From Quillaja saponaria (Eukaryota > Streptophyta > Magnoliopsida > Fabales > Quillajaceae), in NCBI GenBank assembly GCA_029379385.1, contig CM055606.1, positions 992,001 through 1,056,000 on the forward strand: 64,000 bases of DNA. Direction: 5' to 3'. The translations under genes were made by a program, and so were the position numbers. Shown here piece by piece: positions 48,801-60,800 of the stretch; the first letter of the stretch is position 1; every line of letters begins with the position of its first letter. Under the pieces are notes generated by a model, which was not told where the DNA came from, made no database searches, and saw only the letters and a program-made list of their open reading frames with translations.

Positions 48801-51800
48801 GGGGAGTGTTGAGAGTTTTGATACTTAGGATTATACTTGTACAAACTTGAGCATATATATGCTTTTGCTTGAGGGAGAGTGTTAGAGTATATTTAGTATT
48901 AAGTTATGTTGGGTGTTAAGTCCTATATTGTTTAGATAAGTAAGTCTTATAGAATTGCTCTATTATAAATACAAGGTTTGGTATAGTCTTGGAATTATCC
49001 AAGTTACTACTCTTTCTTCTTATTTATATAGATTTTACAGTGTGTATATGTTGATGGTGTTTAAGTCTTTACCCTAATAGAGTTTGTATACTAAGATGTA
49101 CGTGATTTGAATATTATGAAAAGTATATTTTTTCTCCTCTCACAACAAAGTGCTCAATTATAAATATATAGCCTTTGTATAGTCTTGGTATCATCCCAGC
49201 TACTATTCTTTCTTTCTCTCTCTATATATATTTTACATGGTAGCAGAGCGAGTTTAATCTAAACTCGAGTTCAAATTTAGGGCTACAGCCTCTCCCTTTT
49301 GACAGCAGCCCCGAATAGTAATCGGGTGAACAATACTCATGAGTAGTGTTTTTGAAGCTTTTGTTGCTGTTGTTTTAACATTCCCTGCTCGTTGTTTACA
49401 TCACCGATTCTGGAGTTGTTGTTGTTTTCCAACTAGAGAAGTTCTTGACGAAAGTTGTTGCCAAGTGGCATCTTATGTTGGTTGTGAACCAACAAGGCAT
49501 ATGTTTTTTTGTGTCATTCTTTTTTACGCACATGTTGTTTGTGTCGTTCTCTTTTAGGCATAGAGTGAGTCTTGAGTGAACCTTAATGTAATTTTTTGTT
49601 AAATTGTTATATGAGAGGGGGAGTGCTGAGAATTCTAATACTTGGATTGTATTTGTACAAGCTTAAGGATATATACTCTAGCTTTAGGGGGAGTATTGGA
49701 GTATGTTTAGTGTTAAGTCATGTTAGGTGTTAAATCCTGTATTGTTTAGATAAACAAGTTTTATGTAAGTGCTCTATTATAAATATATGGCTTTGGTGTA
49801 GTCTTGGTATCATCCAAGCTACTACTTTTTCTTCCTCTACATATATATTTTACAAAGATTATTTTCTCTTCATTTTTTGTTGTTGTTGTTGTAATGAAGT
49901 GATTGAAGATTGTTTTATGAGCTTACGTGGGATGTTTTTATACCTGCAGCTAAGAAATTTGTATAATTCAATTTTAAAAATCTTTGGTCAACACATGAGC
50001 TTTTGTTTTGAGATTGTTTTCTTGGCATACTTCATGTGTTTAATGGTAGTTTACTTTTTGATTCCCAATTACACTGAGCTACTGTTTTTATGATATTTTC
50101 AGGTTAATGTTTTTTATTTCACTCCAATTGCATTGAGAATTATAATTGTGATCGTTCATGATATTCTGCACTATTAATTTTTTTTTTTGAAAACTGATTT
50201 TATCTGTATGTATTGTAGATAAGACGTTTGAAGGAGCATGTTCTGGTGCAGTTACCACCAAAACGTCGGCAAATGATAAGATTGTTGTTAAAACATTCAG
50301 ATATAATCGCTGCAAAGGCTGTGTTGAAGGATCTGAAGGACAATGTGCTGAATTCTGATTCTTCTGAAAAAAGTTCTGATGAAAACACTCCTTCCGAAAC
50401 TATGGATGAGCCTGATGGTAATGTATAGAACATTTTCGTATTTACTACGGATGAACATCCATATCGATGAACTGCTGGATTTACAGCTGTCACTCTACTG
50501 TCCTGTGAAATGGTTCTTAGTTCATCAAATCTTGCTTCACAATTTAGTTTTCTATACTGTAAAATGAATAATGTCACTGTAAATGTTGTCCTGGTGATTC
50601 TGTTGTTTCCTATATAATTTTCTTGTTGGCTTCTGATATTTGAATTAGGTTTTAATTAGTGCTTCCCAAAAATGACAAGATCCTAATTCTAAATTTATGG
50701 ATATTATTTGCCTGTTATTGCTATACTTCATTATCACCACAGGTTTTAGCTCGTGCCTATACAAATCTGTTTGAACTGCATGCTTATTTCCCGTTCTGAA
50801 AAAGAAAAGAGAAAAAAATAGTATTACTGTGGTTCTTGGTAGAGCCTTATATCAAGAATGTATAAATATAATCATCTCAGCTAAATCCTAACCAATCAGG
50901 AAGAGGCTTCATAATATTGCACCATGGTGGCTTTCTACACTTCATCCATCCTCCAGTTTCTTCTTTTTTGTTATGGACATTTCATTGTTTCTTAAAATTT
51001 TCATTTCTTGAGAGATATGAATGTCAGGGAGGCTTGTAAACTTACTCTTTTATTGGAGACGCTTGATTCATGTCATTTATCTGATGTTCCAGACTGAAGA
51101 GTTTGGTCTGAATCTTTGGGCTTCTTTTCATGCGATTCTTGTATAGCTTCCTTGTCTGTTTCCCTGTTTCTTTCTCGTTCCCTTTGAACAATTTTGTTTG
51201 GAAGGCTAAAGTCAAATTGAAGGTTAAGGCATTTGTTTGGACTACAGTTCTTAATAAAGTCAAAATGAATAACTTGCTGCCGGCGACTTGACCTTCCAGG
51301 GCTCTGTCGCCAGACATCTGTGTGATGTATTTCCCACGTCATGAGACTAATACTCATCTCTGTGTTCACTGTTCAGTGACTTGATCTCTTTGAGTTTTTT
51401 GGTGTTCATTGGGATTATCTGAGATCTTTACATGAGCTATTGCAGATTCTATTTGGAAATAGTTGTGATAATCTTATGCATTGCTTCGATTCATGGAACT
51501 ACCGATTCGCATCATTCTAGTTTGATTCTCACCTGTCCACTAAGGTTCTGAATCATGCTATGTTTATACCAAAAATAAGATGTAATTTAGTAGTCTATTA
51601 CAGGGTATACATACGTATGAACTCAAAAAAAAATTAATACTTCTTTTTCTTCTGCTTTCTACATGCATAAACACAGTAAAAGCTATTATTTTAGCAAGAT
51701 ATAAATCCCATTAGAATATCTCTAACTATAATCATAGCATTCTTTAATTTGTCTTATCCAACATAGGCCAATGGACGCAGTAGTTAAGAAAGGTGATTTG

Positions 51801-54800
51801 GTATAGGTGTCAGGTGTTAGAAGTGGTAGGAGGAGACCAAAAACCTTACATGGGGGGCAGTCATTGAGAAGGATATGGCTGCTCTAGGCATTACTGAAAA
51901 TGATGCCTCGCATCGATATGAATGGAGGAAAATAATTCATATAGCAATCCCAACTAGTTTGGGATTTAAGGCTTAGTTGAGTTGAGTTGAGTTGAGAATT
52001 CTTTAATTTGTCTTGCTAAAAGATCACATCAGTAAATACCTAAATAAACAAACATAGCAAATTATCTCCCTCAAAATAAAAAACTGACTCTTTAGTGGAT
52101 TCACTACTGATTTATGTTTTTTCTCTTCTTCTTTCCTCTTTTGCTTTCAGATGGTGGGGCTGGAAAATCAGGGGAGCTTTCCTGGCAGGAACTTGGTGTT
52201 GCAAAACTCTCTGGATTTTGTGAATGGCTTTCCATTCATCCACTCATTGCAGAGTCAGACTGTGGATTAGACTTCAACATGAAGTCCAATTCTCTAAAAA
52301 TGATAATTTTTGGTCATCACCATAAAGTCCTTGATGGAATACAGGTGATTTTTTCCTTAGTTGGAGCTTCTTGTTTGCTTAAAAAATGCCCGTGGAAACT
52401 TATGGTCTAGTTGGCTGCATCTTTTCATGGTGTTGTTTTAATTCCATTGACTTTTCAACTGTTTCTGTCTCTGGCTCATCAAACTAAATAGTTTTCTTGG
52501 CCTCCAACAATTTGGTGTTTTTGATGTTCCATCAAATCTACATCTAACTGATTATGTAAAATCTTATCTTTCCGAAATGCTCAGGAATTTGTATGTCGGA
52601 AAGGGATAGAATTTATCCGCATTGATGGAAGGACACCTGCCAGAGATAGGCAGCAGGCAGTAATGTCATTTCGATCATCACCAAAGGTCTCATATTTTTC
52701 TTTCTGGCTTTACTTTTCACAGTTTGTAGTGATAATATTCTTTCTTTCTTTTTTTCATTTTCTCGGATTTATGTCCCCATTTTTGGTCTAAGCCATTGTT
52801 TTCATGCTTTCATCTCTTTATCGAGTTGTTTTATTTTTTGGTACGTCACAAAGGACTTTGATTGAGAGAAAACAAATCATAATCATTATAGTTTCATGAT
52901 GTGATTGCATCTGTTTTGTGCTTCTGCCTTCTCTGGCACTTATAGAAAGGATGCTCTGTTGGACTCTGACTCCTAAATGACATAATTCTATTGGTTTCAT
53001 ATTCTTATTTCCTTGTCCAGTAGATGATCCAAATTATGGCTATGATTCGTATCTCCTGGTCACTGTACATCAGAGGCTTACACTGAAAAGTAAAAAATTG
53101 TGCTACTCTTATTGTGGTCTAGCATATGTCTGCTTGTCTAGGCTCAAAATTGGTGTCTGTAACAACCTCTATAGATGTTTCTGATTACATACAAAATATT
53201 ATTTTCATGTGCACATATTGTACAGCATTTTCTACATGACAAATATTTTGGTGACTTACTATCTGCTGAATCTCGTGTCAATGTCAAAAACGAGATCTTC
53301 CATAATTGTCCTTAACTAATTCACCATCAATGCTCAACAGGTTAAAATTGCAATAATAGGTATCCAAGCTGCAGGATTTGGACTGGATTTCTCATCAGCA
53401 CAAAATGTTGTGTTCCTAGAGCTACCTCAATCCCCATCATTGATGCTTCAGGTTCTTTTGATAAATCTTTATCTAGTTAATTATCTTGGTAGGAATTTCA
53501 AGATAGGATAATAGCTTTCTGCTTTTAGTTAATCCAAGTCAGTATAAGAGACACACTGACGGGCATCTAAGGAGCTAGAGAGAATGTCATTATAATGATG
53601 TGCAATGATCATCAGAGGAGCTATATCTGGCATGCCTTATGCCTCTACATGCAGATGAGTCAGTTCTGGAATTGTTATCAGCTCATATTGATACGTCTGT
53701 AAAAATTTGGATGTGCATAATACATGGGCTTCTTTGGGAAGAAAATGGCAAAAGTTATGTGGGTTTATAACTTTATATATATATGCTCTTGACCAAGTAA
53801 AAATGATAGATAATAGCCATTTTCTGATATCAGACATTTGGGCAAAAATAGTTTTATACAACTTTGTTGTTTATCTAAGGCATCCTGATCCAATTGGGTA
53901 CTACTAGGAGTTGATACTGTTTTTCTGTTTAATGATTAGTATCAACTGTCACATAATGCAGTAATTGTCTATTACTGCTTGTTGGCCTATACTATTGTAC
54001 TTCTGAAATTTTTTTAAGGTATAGCAATCCTATTTTACATTGTTGCTTTCTCATTTTTGTTAGCATTGTCGTTCTGTTCATTATGCTAATGTTTCATGCA
54101 AATACTCTGAATAATCTTTCAAGGCTGAGGACAGAGCTCACAGGCAAGGGCAAACAAATGCAGTCAACATATACATCTTCTGTGCAAAGGTGCTCATTAC
54201 TATTTTTATAAAGCTTTTGATGAATATGGCCATCTTAAGCAGGTTTGTTGATTTGGCCATATGCAGGACACTGTAGACGAATCCCATTGGCAGAGCTTGA
54301 ATAGTAGTTTGCACCGGGTTTCATCTACAACAGATGGAAAATATGATGCAGTGCAAGAAATAGCAGTAACTCTCTTTCTGAAAATTACTATTGTACTAAC
54401 TTTAAGCCAAAATATTGTGGATGCATCTTGGCAAAGGTTTTCTTCTTAGAATAAATCAATCAAAGGTTTCAAGGAAGATTTCTTGGAGAGGTGAACATAT
54501 GTAAAACTTCAAATCTGACTATGGAGGTTATATGGTGGTTAAGCTTGATAAAGACATTACGGTTTAGAAGTTATAGAAATGATTAAGGTTTGTATATTGT
54601 AACATAGTTGGGATTAAAAAGGCCTGGAAGGAACAGTAGTTGAATCTATGATAAATAGTTTGTCAAGTCACAATGCATGGTTTTGTGATTGTTATTCTTG
54701 GTTAGCTGGATGGTTATTCTTGGTTCACTCTTATTCGTCTTAGCGGAAGTTTAGTCTAGTTTCAAGATTTTGGTTTGTGTTAGAAATATAATATTAATGT

Positions 54801-57800
54801 ATTGTGTAGTCCGACATTGCTTAGATGTGGAAGTCTATGTTTCATCTTTTACTATGTATAAAGCTTATGGGGTAGGCTTTGTTTAATTCAAGCTGTAGCC
54901 CTTTTCCTCTTTCTAATTTATTTAACAGTTTGTAATTATAGCCTAAGAGAGTTTTCTAATTAGAATAATTTATTTCCTGCCAATTGTATTGAGAATTTTT
55001 TTCCCCCTAATTAGCAGAACCATATATACTATTGTAATGAAATAATTTTTTTTTAGGTTTTTCATGATCCTTGCTTTGTTATTTTTGGAGATGTAGATAT
55101 TGTCTATCATTTGTTTTGTATCATTTAACTCTCTTTTGGGGTTGGCTGGATGTTGTGACAGGTGGAATGTGTTTCTTATTTAGAAACATCTGGTAGAGCT
55201 GATAGTAACTACGAAAATCATTCTTTGGCAAAAACTGCACCTGGAGAACTATCTGCGGAGTTATTAAAGTTGCCACCCAATACATCTGCCTTGCTTTTGC
55301 AACCTTGTGAAGAAAATTCTGATCAATCAGCAGCAAAAATGGTCGATACATCTGGAAGACTGACTAGCAGCATTGCTGGCATTTCAATGCTGGCAGACAG
55401 TCCCAATTCAATGGTAATTCTATAGATTCAAACGATTTCATTTCCTTTTTTTAAAAGATTATGTCCAAATTTTCTTGTCTGTTCAGTGTTCACCCTTATA
55501 TTTTCCTTCTAATTCAATTGGCTGAAACTCACAAATTCTATTGGTTGAACAGACTGATAAGATTGTGGATATAGACATGTGTTCTGCTTTGGAAGGAAAT
55601 CTAGAAGCTGATGTTTCTGAAGTCGAAACGGGTATTCTTCTTCATTCTAGGCTGGATCAAAGCCATGAAGACATGGATGAAGTGATAAAGGTGCAACTTT
55701 TATTTTGGTCTTCTGAGATGGAGATAAGGCTTACATGCCATGTAATTGTTTGTGTGCTTGTGGGTATTGTTTCATGATTTTGACTTTGCAGGATTACCAA
55801 ATTTTCCCTCAAACAGAAGAAGTAGAATGCGACCAACCTGTTCCAGAAAATGAAGATGATAAATGTTACTCTGAACAAGTTGATGCTCTACGATTTGAGG
55901 TGTAGTGTAAAGTTAAAACCCTCTTTATGTAGAAATAATAGTTGTGGATACTTTGATTAGTTTTTTTCCATGAAAAAGAGACAGTTATATCTAATGGTTT
56001 GTGGCGTGTTGTGTATCATATTTCTATAGCACTTTGTGATACAGCACACCTGATAGTGAATGGTCTAAATTTTTCTGAACTTTGCTGTGTCTCCATGTCT
56101 GCTTGTTTTTCTTAGGTTTGTTTAGGACACCAGAAATTGTTATTCATTTGCTTCTAGTGGACTTTTTATTTAAATAGAGTTGATAAAAAGGTTGTCTATT
56201 CAATTTGTTTCCCTCTAATCTTGAAAAGTCTCCATGGTTAATCCATAAACTGATCATACTTGCAGGCAAGTTGCCTCTGCAAGTTCTCTGCTTCAAATGA
56301 GTAGAGTCCTTCCTCTAAGTCAAGCATTTGCCTTGTTGTGTTCAGTGAATCTACAATTAACCTCCCCTTGTCGAGTGCTATCTTGGATTATCTACTATCC
56401 TGGCATAAAGTGCATTGTTATCGTGTTTCTTGAAATGTTTTACACTTATTTCCTTCCCAAGAAATAGCAATACAATAACGTCAAAATAGCTGTGATATTT
56501 GACCATGTCTGCCTAACTTATGAGTAGATTCTATTCACTTCAAGTCACCTCTTTCTTCAGGGTGATTCATGCCTTTATGTAATGCCATGTATTTGATTAT
56601 TGATCTTGCTAAGTCGAGGATTCATTTGGGTGGTTTCTATTATTGTATCTATTGATGCATGACAAAATACATAACATTGGCACAATATTATGGTTCTTTG
56701 CATTTATTGGAAATTTGGAATGTGGAGGTTTCATTATAAGACTGTCAATGCAGTGAAAGGGTAAGACTGCTAGGGGTTGAGAGGTTAGAACAGTTTTTTA
56801 CATCATTTGAGTTTTGGTGTTATCAGTTGTCAAAACAGATAATATGTGTTAGAATATTCAAATGATTAAAGAACCACCCTCACTATAAGCTTGAGCTTTT
56901 AGATGAGGTGGTAATTTATCATAGTATCAGAGCAGGAGGTCCTGAGTTCTTACCCTGCTTCCGTCATTTCCACTCCTTTAAAATCATAAATTCAAGTGTT
57001 GGGCTAGCCCAAAAAGTTTTGAGGCCACACGTGAGGGGAAGTGTTAGAATATACAAATTATTAAAAAACCTCTCTCACTGTAAGCTTAAGCTTTTAGCTG
57101 AGGTGGTAATTTATCAATGTCTAATAACTGCTTTGTAGTAAGATGAAATTGAAAAAGGCTGAATTAGTTGTAGTTTACTTTTTAATTAACAATTATGGAT
57201 AGAGTAAAAGAAATTGCGCATGATTAAGAGAATCACGATTGACTTTGCTTGCTTTTCAGGTGAGCCTATATACTGAAAGGATCCACTTGTATACTTGCGT
57301 TCCAGGGGCAGATACCAGACCAAGACCACTTTTTGAAAATTTCCGTCAGGAGGAACTTGAATCGCCAAGTTGCATTTCTGGAGATGGTAAAAGGAAAACT
57401 ATGTCTTTCAGGGACAATCCTTCTTACAGGCATGCTCTTCTGGAATTTATTAGTCAGTGGAATAAACTAAGGCCAATTGAGAAGAAAAAGTTACGTGGAA
57501 AACCATTGCAACTTCCCTTGGCCGCTGAGCTTTGCTACTTGAGTGAAAGCATTAACCACGATAATTGGGTATGTAAATTTTGAATTTGAACTCTGATCTT
57601 TTCCATGGATATTGCTGTCTTGCACCATAGTCTTCTCATCTTGGTTTTATTTATATGAAAGTTTACATAAGTGATGTCTCTTCTTTGAGTAAATATATCA
57701 CAGAGTTTTTGACAATGTTATATTGGTCTATTTGAAAGGGATTATTGAGGGGTAAAAGTAATCGACGCAAGACACCTTTTATGGAGGTTAGCCACCCTTT

Positions 57801-60800
57801 ACCATCAGATGCTGTCTGGAGAAAGATTCATCTGCGTAGTGGCAATGGAAAAAAGGATAAAGAGTACACTCAAGGTTGGACTCTAACAGATGAACCACTC
57901 TGTAAGCTCTGTCAAAAGCCGTGCATGTAAGTCTTAGGGCAATAGCATGTTCCTATGAATATTTGTCATAGCTTTCTATTAATTTCTTCACTTTCAGGAG
58001 CGACACTGCCAGGATACCTGAATATTTTGAGGATCTATTCTGTAACCTTGCTTGCTCTGAAGAATACCGCTTACGAACTAGCAACAGATTTCTCCGTCAG
58101 GTTAGAACATGGATCATATTATTTAGTACAACAAAAGGGGGCCCATTTCTCAAAATTCAGATTTTGTCACTTGAAATTGAACATTTTACTATAGTGAGTA
58201 CTATGTCTAGACTCCTTGTTAACACACTTGAGATATCCACAGGAACTTTTCGAAATTGAACATGGGGTCTGCACAAGTTGCCAATTAGACTGCCATAAGC
58301 TTGTGGAGCACATAAGACCTTTGTCATTGGCAACGCGAAGAGAGTATATTGAGAAAGTGGCACCCAAAATGGCAAAGCGGAAGAACCTGTAAGTTTGTCA
58401 GAGTAAAAGTCAGTGCTACCATTGGGTGAAGGAGACTGTTTTTCTGTATAATATTGTTTGAAATTTTTTTCATTCATGTCTAGATATTAAACATTATTGT
58501 TTATCCTTAATAGCTGAATAATGTGTATTAAATCTTTTAACTTAAATCTATAATTACCATATGCGTGATGTTTATTAAGTCTCAGTTATAGACTTCCCAT
58601 AGATCAGACAGAGAGTAAGCAAGACTAGCACAATTTTTTTTTGATGATGCTTATAACCCGATCTCTGGTACTTGTATTCGAATAACAACAATCTTTTGTA
58701 ACACCAATTGCATACTGCAGGCTTGAGAAGCTTGTTATTGATCCAAGTGAGGGCAATGCATGGCATGCAGATCACATTGTTCCTGTCTATAGAGGGGGAG
58801 GTATATATTTATTCGAAGATAATTTAAGCTACTTGCTTTTCCTAGAAGCACAAGCTATGCTTGATTATGTTTGGCAACCTTTTTTTACTTCAAACCTCTA
58901 TTCCATTGTTTATGAAGACCATTGCAGTGTAGAGCATTAAACATACCAAAATAAATACTACTCTCAAATGAATAATTGGCTCCCATACAACTTAATTTAT
59001 TATTGAAATTCAGTACTTGTAGAACAATTAAGCGATTAACTGATATCTATGATGTGAGATTAGGATATAAACTGTAAAATGATGTTTGCACAACTGTAAA
59101 AATGATCCTTTTCTTGTCATAAGTATGAATGTTCTTTCTTTTATTGCCGATCAACTCAAATAAGTCAATCTGGATGCATAAAGATGTGGTTCATGTCCTT
59201 CTAAGGTTGGGCAAACATGGTGCACTTTATTTCTTCTGTAGAATGATGATATCAATCTGAAAGGTTTGTTTTCATGTGTTCTGGACTGCATTATGTTACC
59301 CTTTTCTCCTCTTGCTAGTTTGTTCATGCTCTTTGGGAGCTAATTACAATCCAGTCAGCTGGGAAAGGCTTGGCATAGCCAAATTTCCCACGTCTTAGCT
59401 CACCATAATTCAAATATCTACTTCTAAGTTAGGGTGCATTTACACAGGGGAAAAGTCCCGTTGATTCTGGGGGGAGCCATGGTCCCACTGCCTTTCAAAA
59501 AAAAGTATATACCTATCCATTATTTAATATACAAATCTAATTATTTCTTAATTTGGCTCTATCAGATGGTTTTTTAGCCGTCCTTATACTTGTCTACAAG
59601 TTACAATTAGAACTTGGACACTCAGCTTATTGGGCTCACTTCTAATCTTATAAGCCTAAAAGTTACATAACTGATTAAAAATAAGGCCCATTTATATTGT
59701 AAAACTTTCTTAATGTTTAATTATATTAGAAAGGACCACTAGCCAAACAAACTAACAATTAGGATTGTGTATACCGGAGGAAAAAATTCTGACAGTTTAG
59801 GATAGAATCAATTATAAATTCTTGTCGTGGCTGCATAGGTACCCACAAAACTATTTGGTTGGTGTCTTTCACATGAATTATTTTTCTCCATCCATTCATT
59901 CATGTTCATGACTAAGTTCTCTTCTAAGCCTTTTATACTCGTGTCTTTCCTCACCTCTTCTAGCCATGTAGCTTTTGGCCTTCCTCTAGTCCTCGTTGGC
60001 CTGCCAAAGTTGGATCAGTAGATACTATAAATATTTCATCAATAGTTGAGAGTAGTACTAGATACATTTTTGTGACCCCTTATAATAAGAAATCTTGGTC
60101 TCACCCATCCATGTAAGTTCTTTATAGTAATTTGTTTTGTTGCATTATATATATGAGATTGTTTCATGTGTTATGCAATGCGTTATGGTTGTTTTTTCTT
60201 ATGGTAACTTGTTCGTTCCTTCTGCAAGCTACTCGGAGGGAAGACTTAATTACTGATATGTTGTTTTAATTTATTAGTTTAAAAGTCATTTGAATTGCAC
60301 CAGTAGTATCCTTTGGATAAATTCGAAAGCGGCAAGAGAGGGGCTGCTGTCAATTTTTTAGAGATCCTGCTAAGTTTTGGACAACAATTTTTCTACCCTT
60401 ACTGAGATTTATTGTCATAGCCCCAGCCACAAGCTAAGAAAAAAATGACCGAATTAAGGCTAAAAGGATCTCTATACTTGAGCATATATATTATTTCCTT
60501 CTTGCACTATATTGGTCAAGTTTCAGGTGGTACTCTAGAACATGATAACTAGTGATTTTGTTTGTCAGAAACATATGGCATTGTTCTTTTTTCCCTGCCG
60601 CTGCTTCCATTGCACTTGTTATAAATCTTGTAATTTTGGTAATGATAAACTATTAAAAAAATCACATTCTTCTGATAATCCCTCATCTCCCATGTCCCTT
60701 ACTTTGTCATCCTCCCACTGTCTCCCTCTTTTTGGTAATGCAGATCCAGTTGAGCTTTGGATTTAAGTTTGATTATCTTTCATTCTTTCTCAATTTATAA

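Larger units (their letters stand above)
45467..49147 (+). mobile_element. Ty1/copia element inserted in TRIM-a, TSD AAGTG, decayed
   Basis: AAGTG occurs at 45462-45466 and 49148-49152, exactly where the TRIM-a LTR is interrupted. The 5' LTR is about 45467-45568 and ends CACAACA. A primer-binding site (TGGTATTAGAGC) is at 45569-45580. The 3' LTR begins after AGGGGGAG (48181-48188) and ends at 49147, interrupted by TRIM-b. The internal region (2.6 kb) keeps broken copia pol pieces: integrase end (KGHKCYHPPTKKTYVSM, about 46090-46145), reverse transcriptase (about 46530-47400) and RNase H (about 47600-48110). Gag and most of integrase are missing. The first few bases of the 5' LTR differ from the 3' LTR, so that boundary is approximate. 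Confidence 0.83.
45406..49854 (+). mobile_element. TRIM-a: outermost LTR element of a nested set, TSD AAGAT
   Basis: AAGAT at 45401-45405 and 49855-49859 flank the unit. The 5' LTR is split: 45406-45466 and, after the inserted copia, 49153-49237. The 3' LTR is 49694-49854 (161 bp, ending TTTTACA). The primer-binding site TGGTAGCAGAGC is at 49238-49249 and a purine tract (TTTAGGGGGAG) at about 49683-49693. The internal part is only about 456 bp with no coding capacity, so it is a terminal-repeat retrotransposon in miniature. It lies in intron 8 of the ZRANB3-type gene, on the same strand. Confidence 0.88.
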
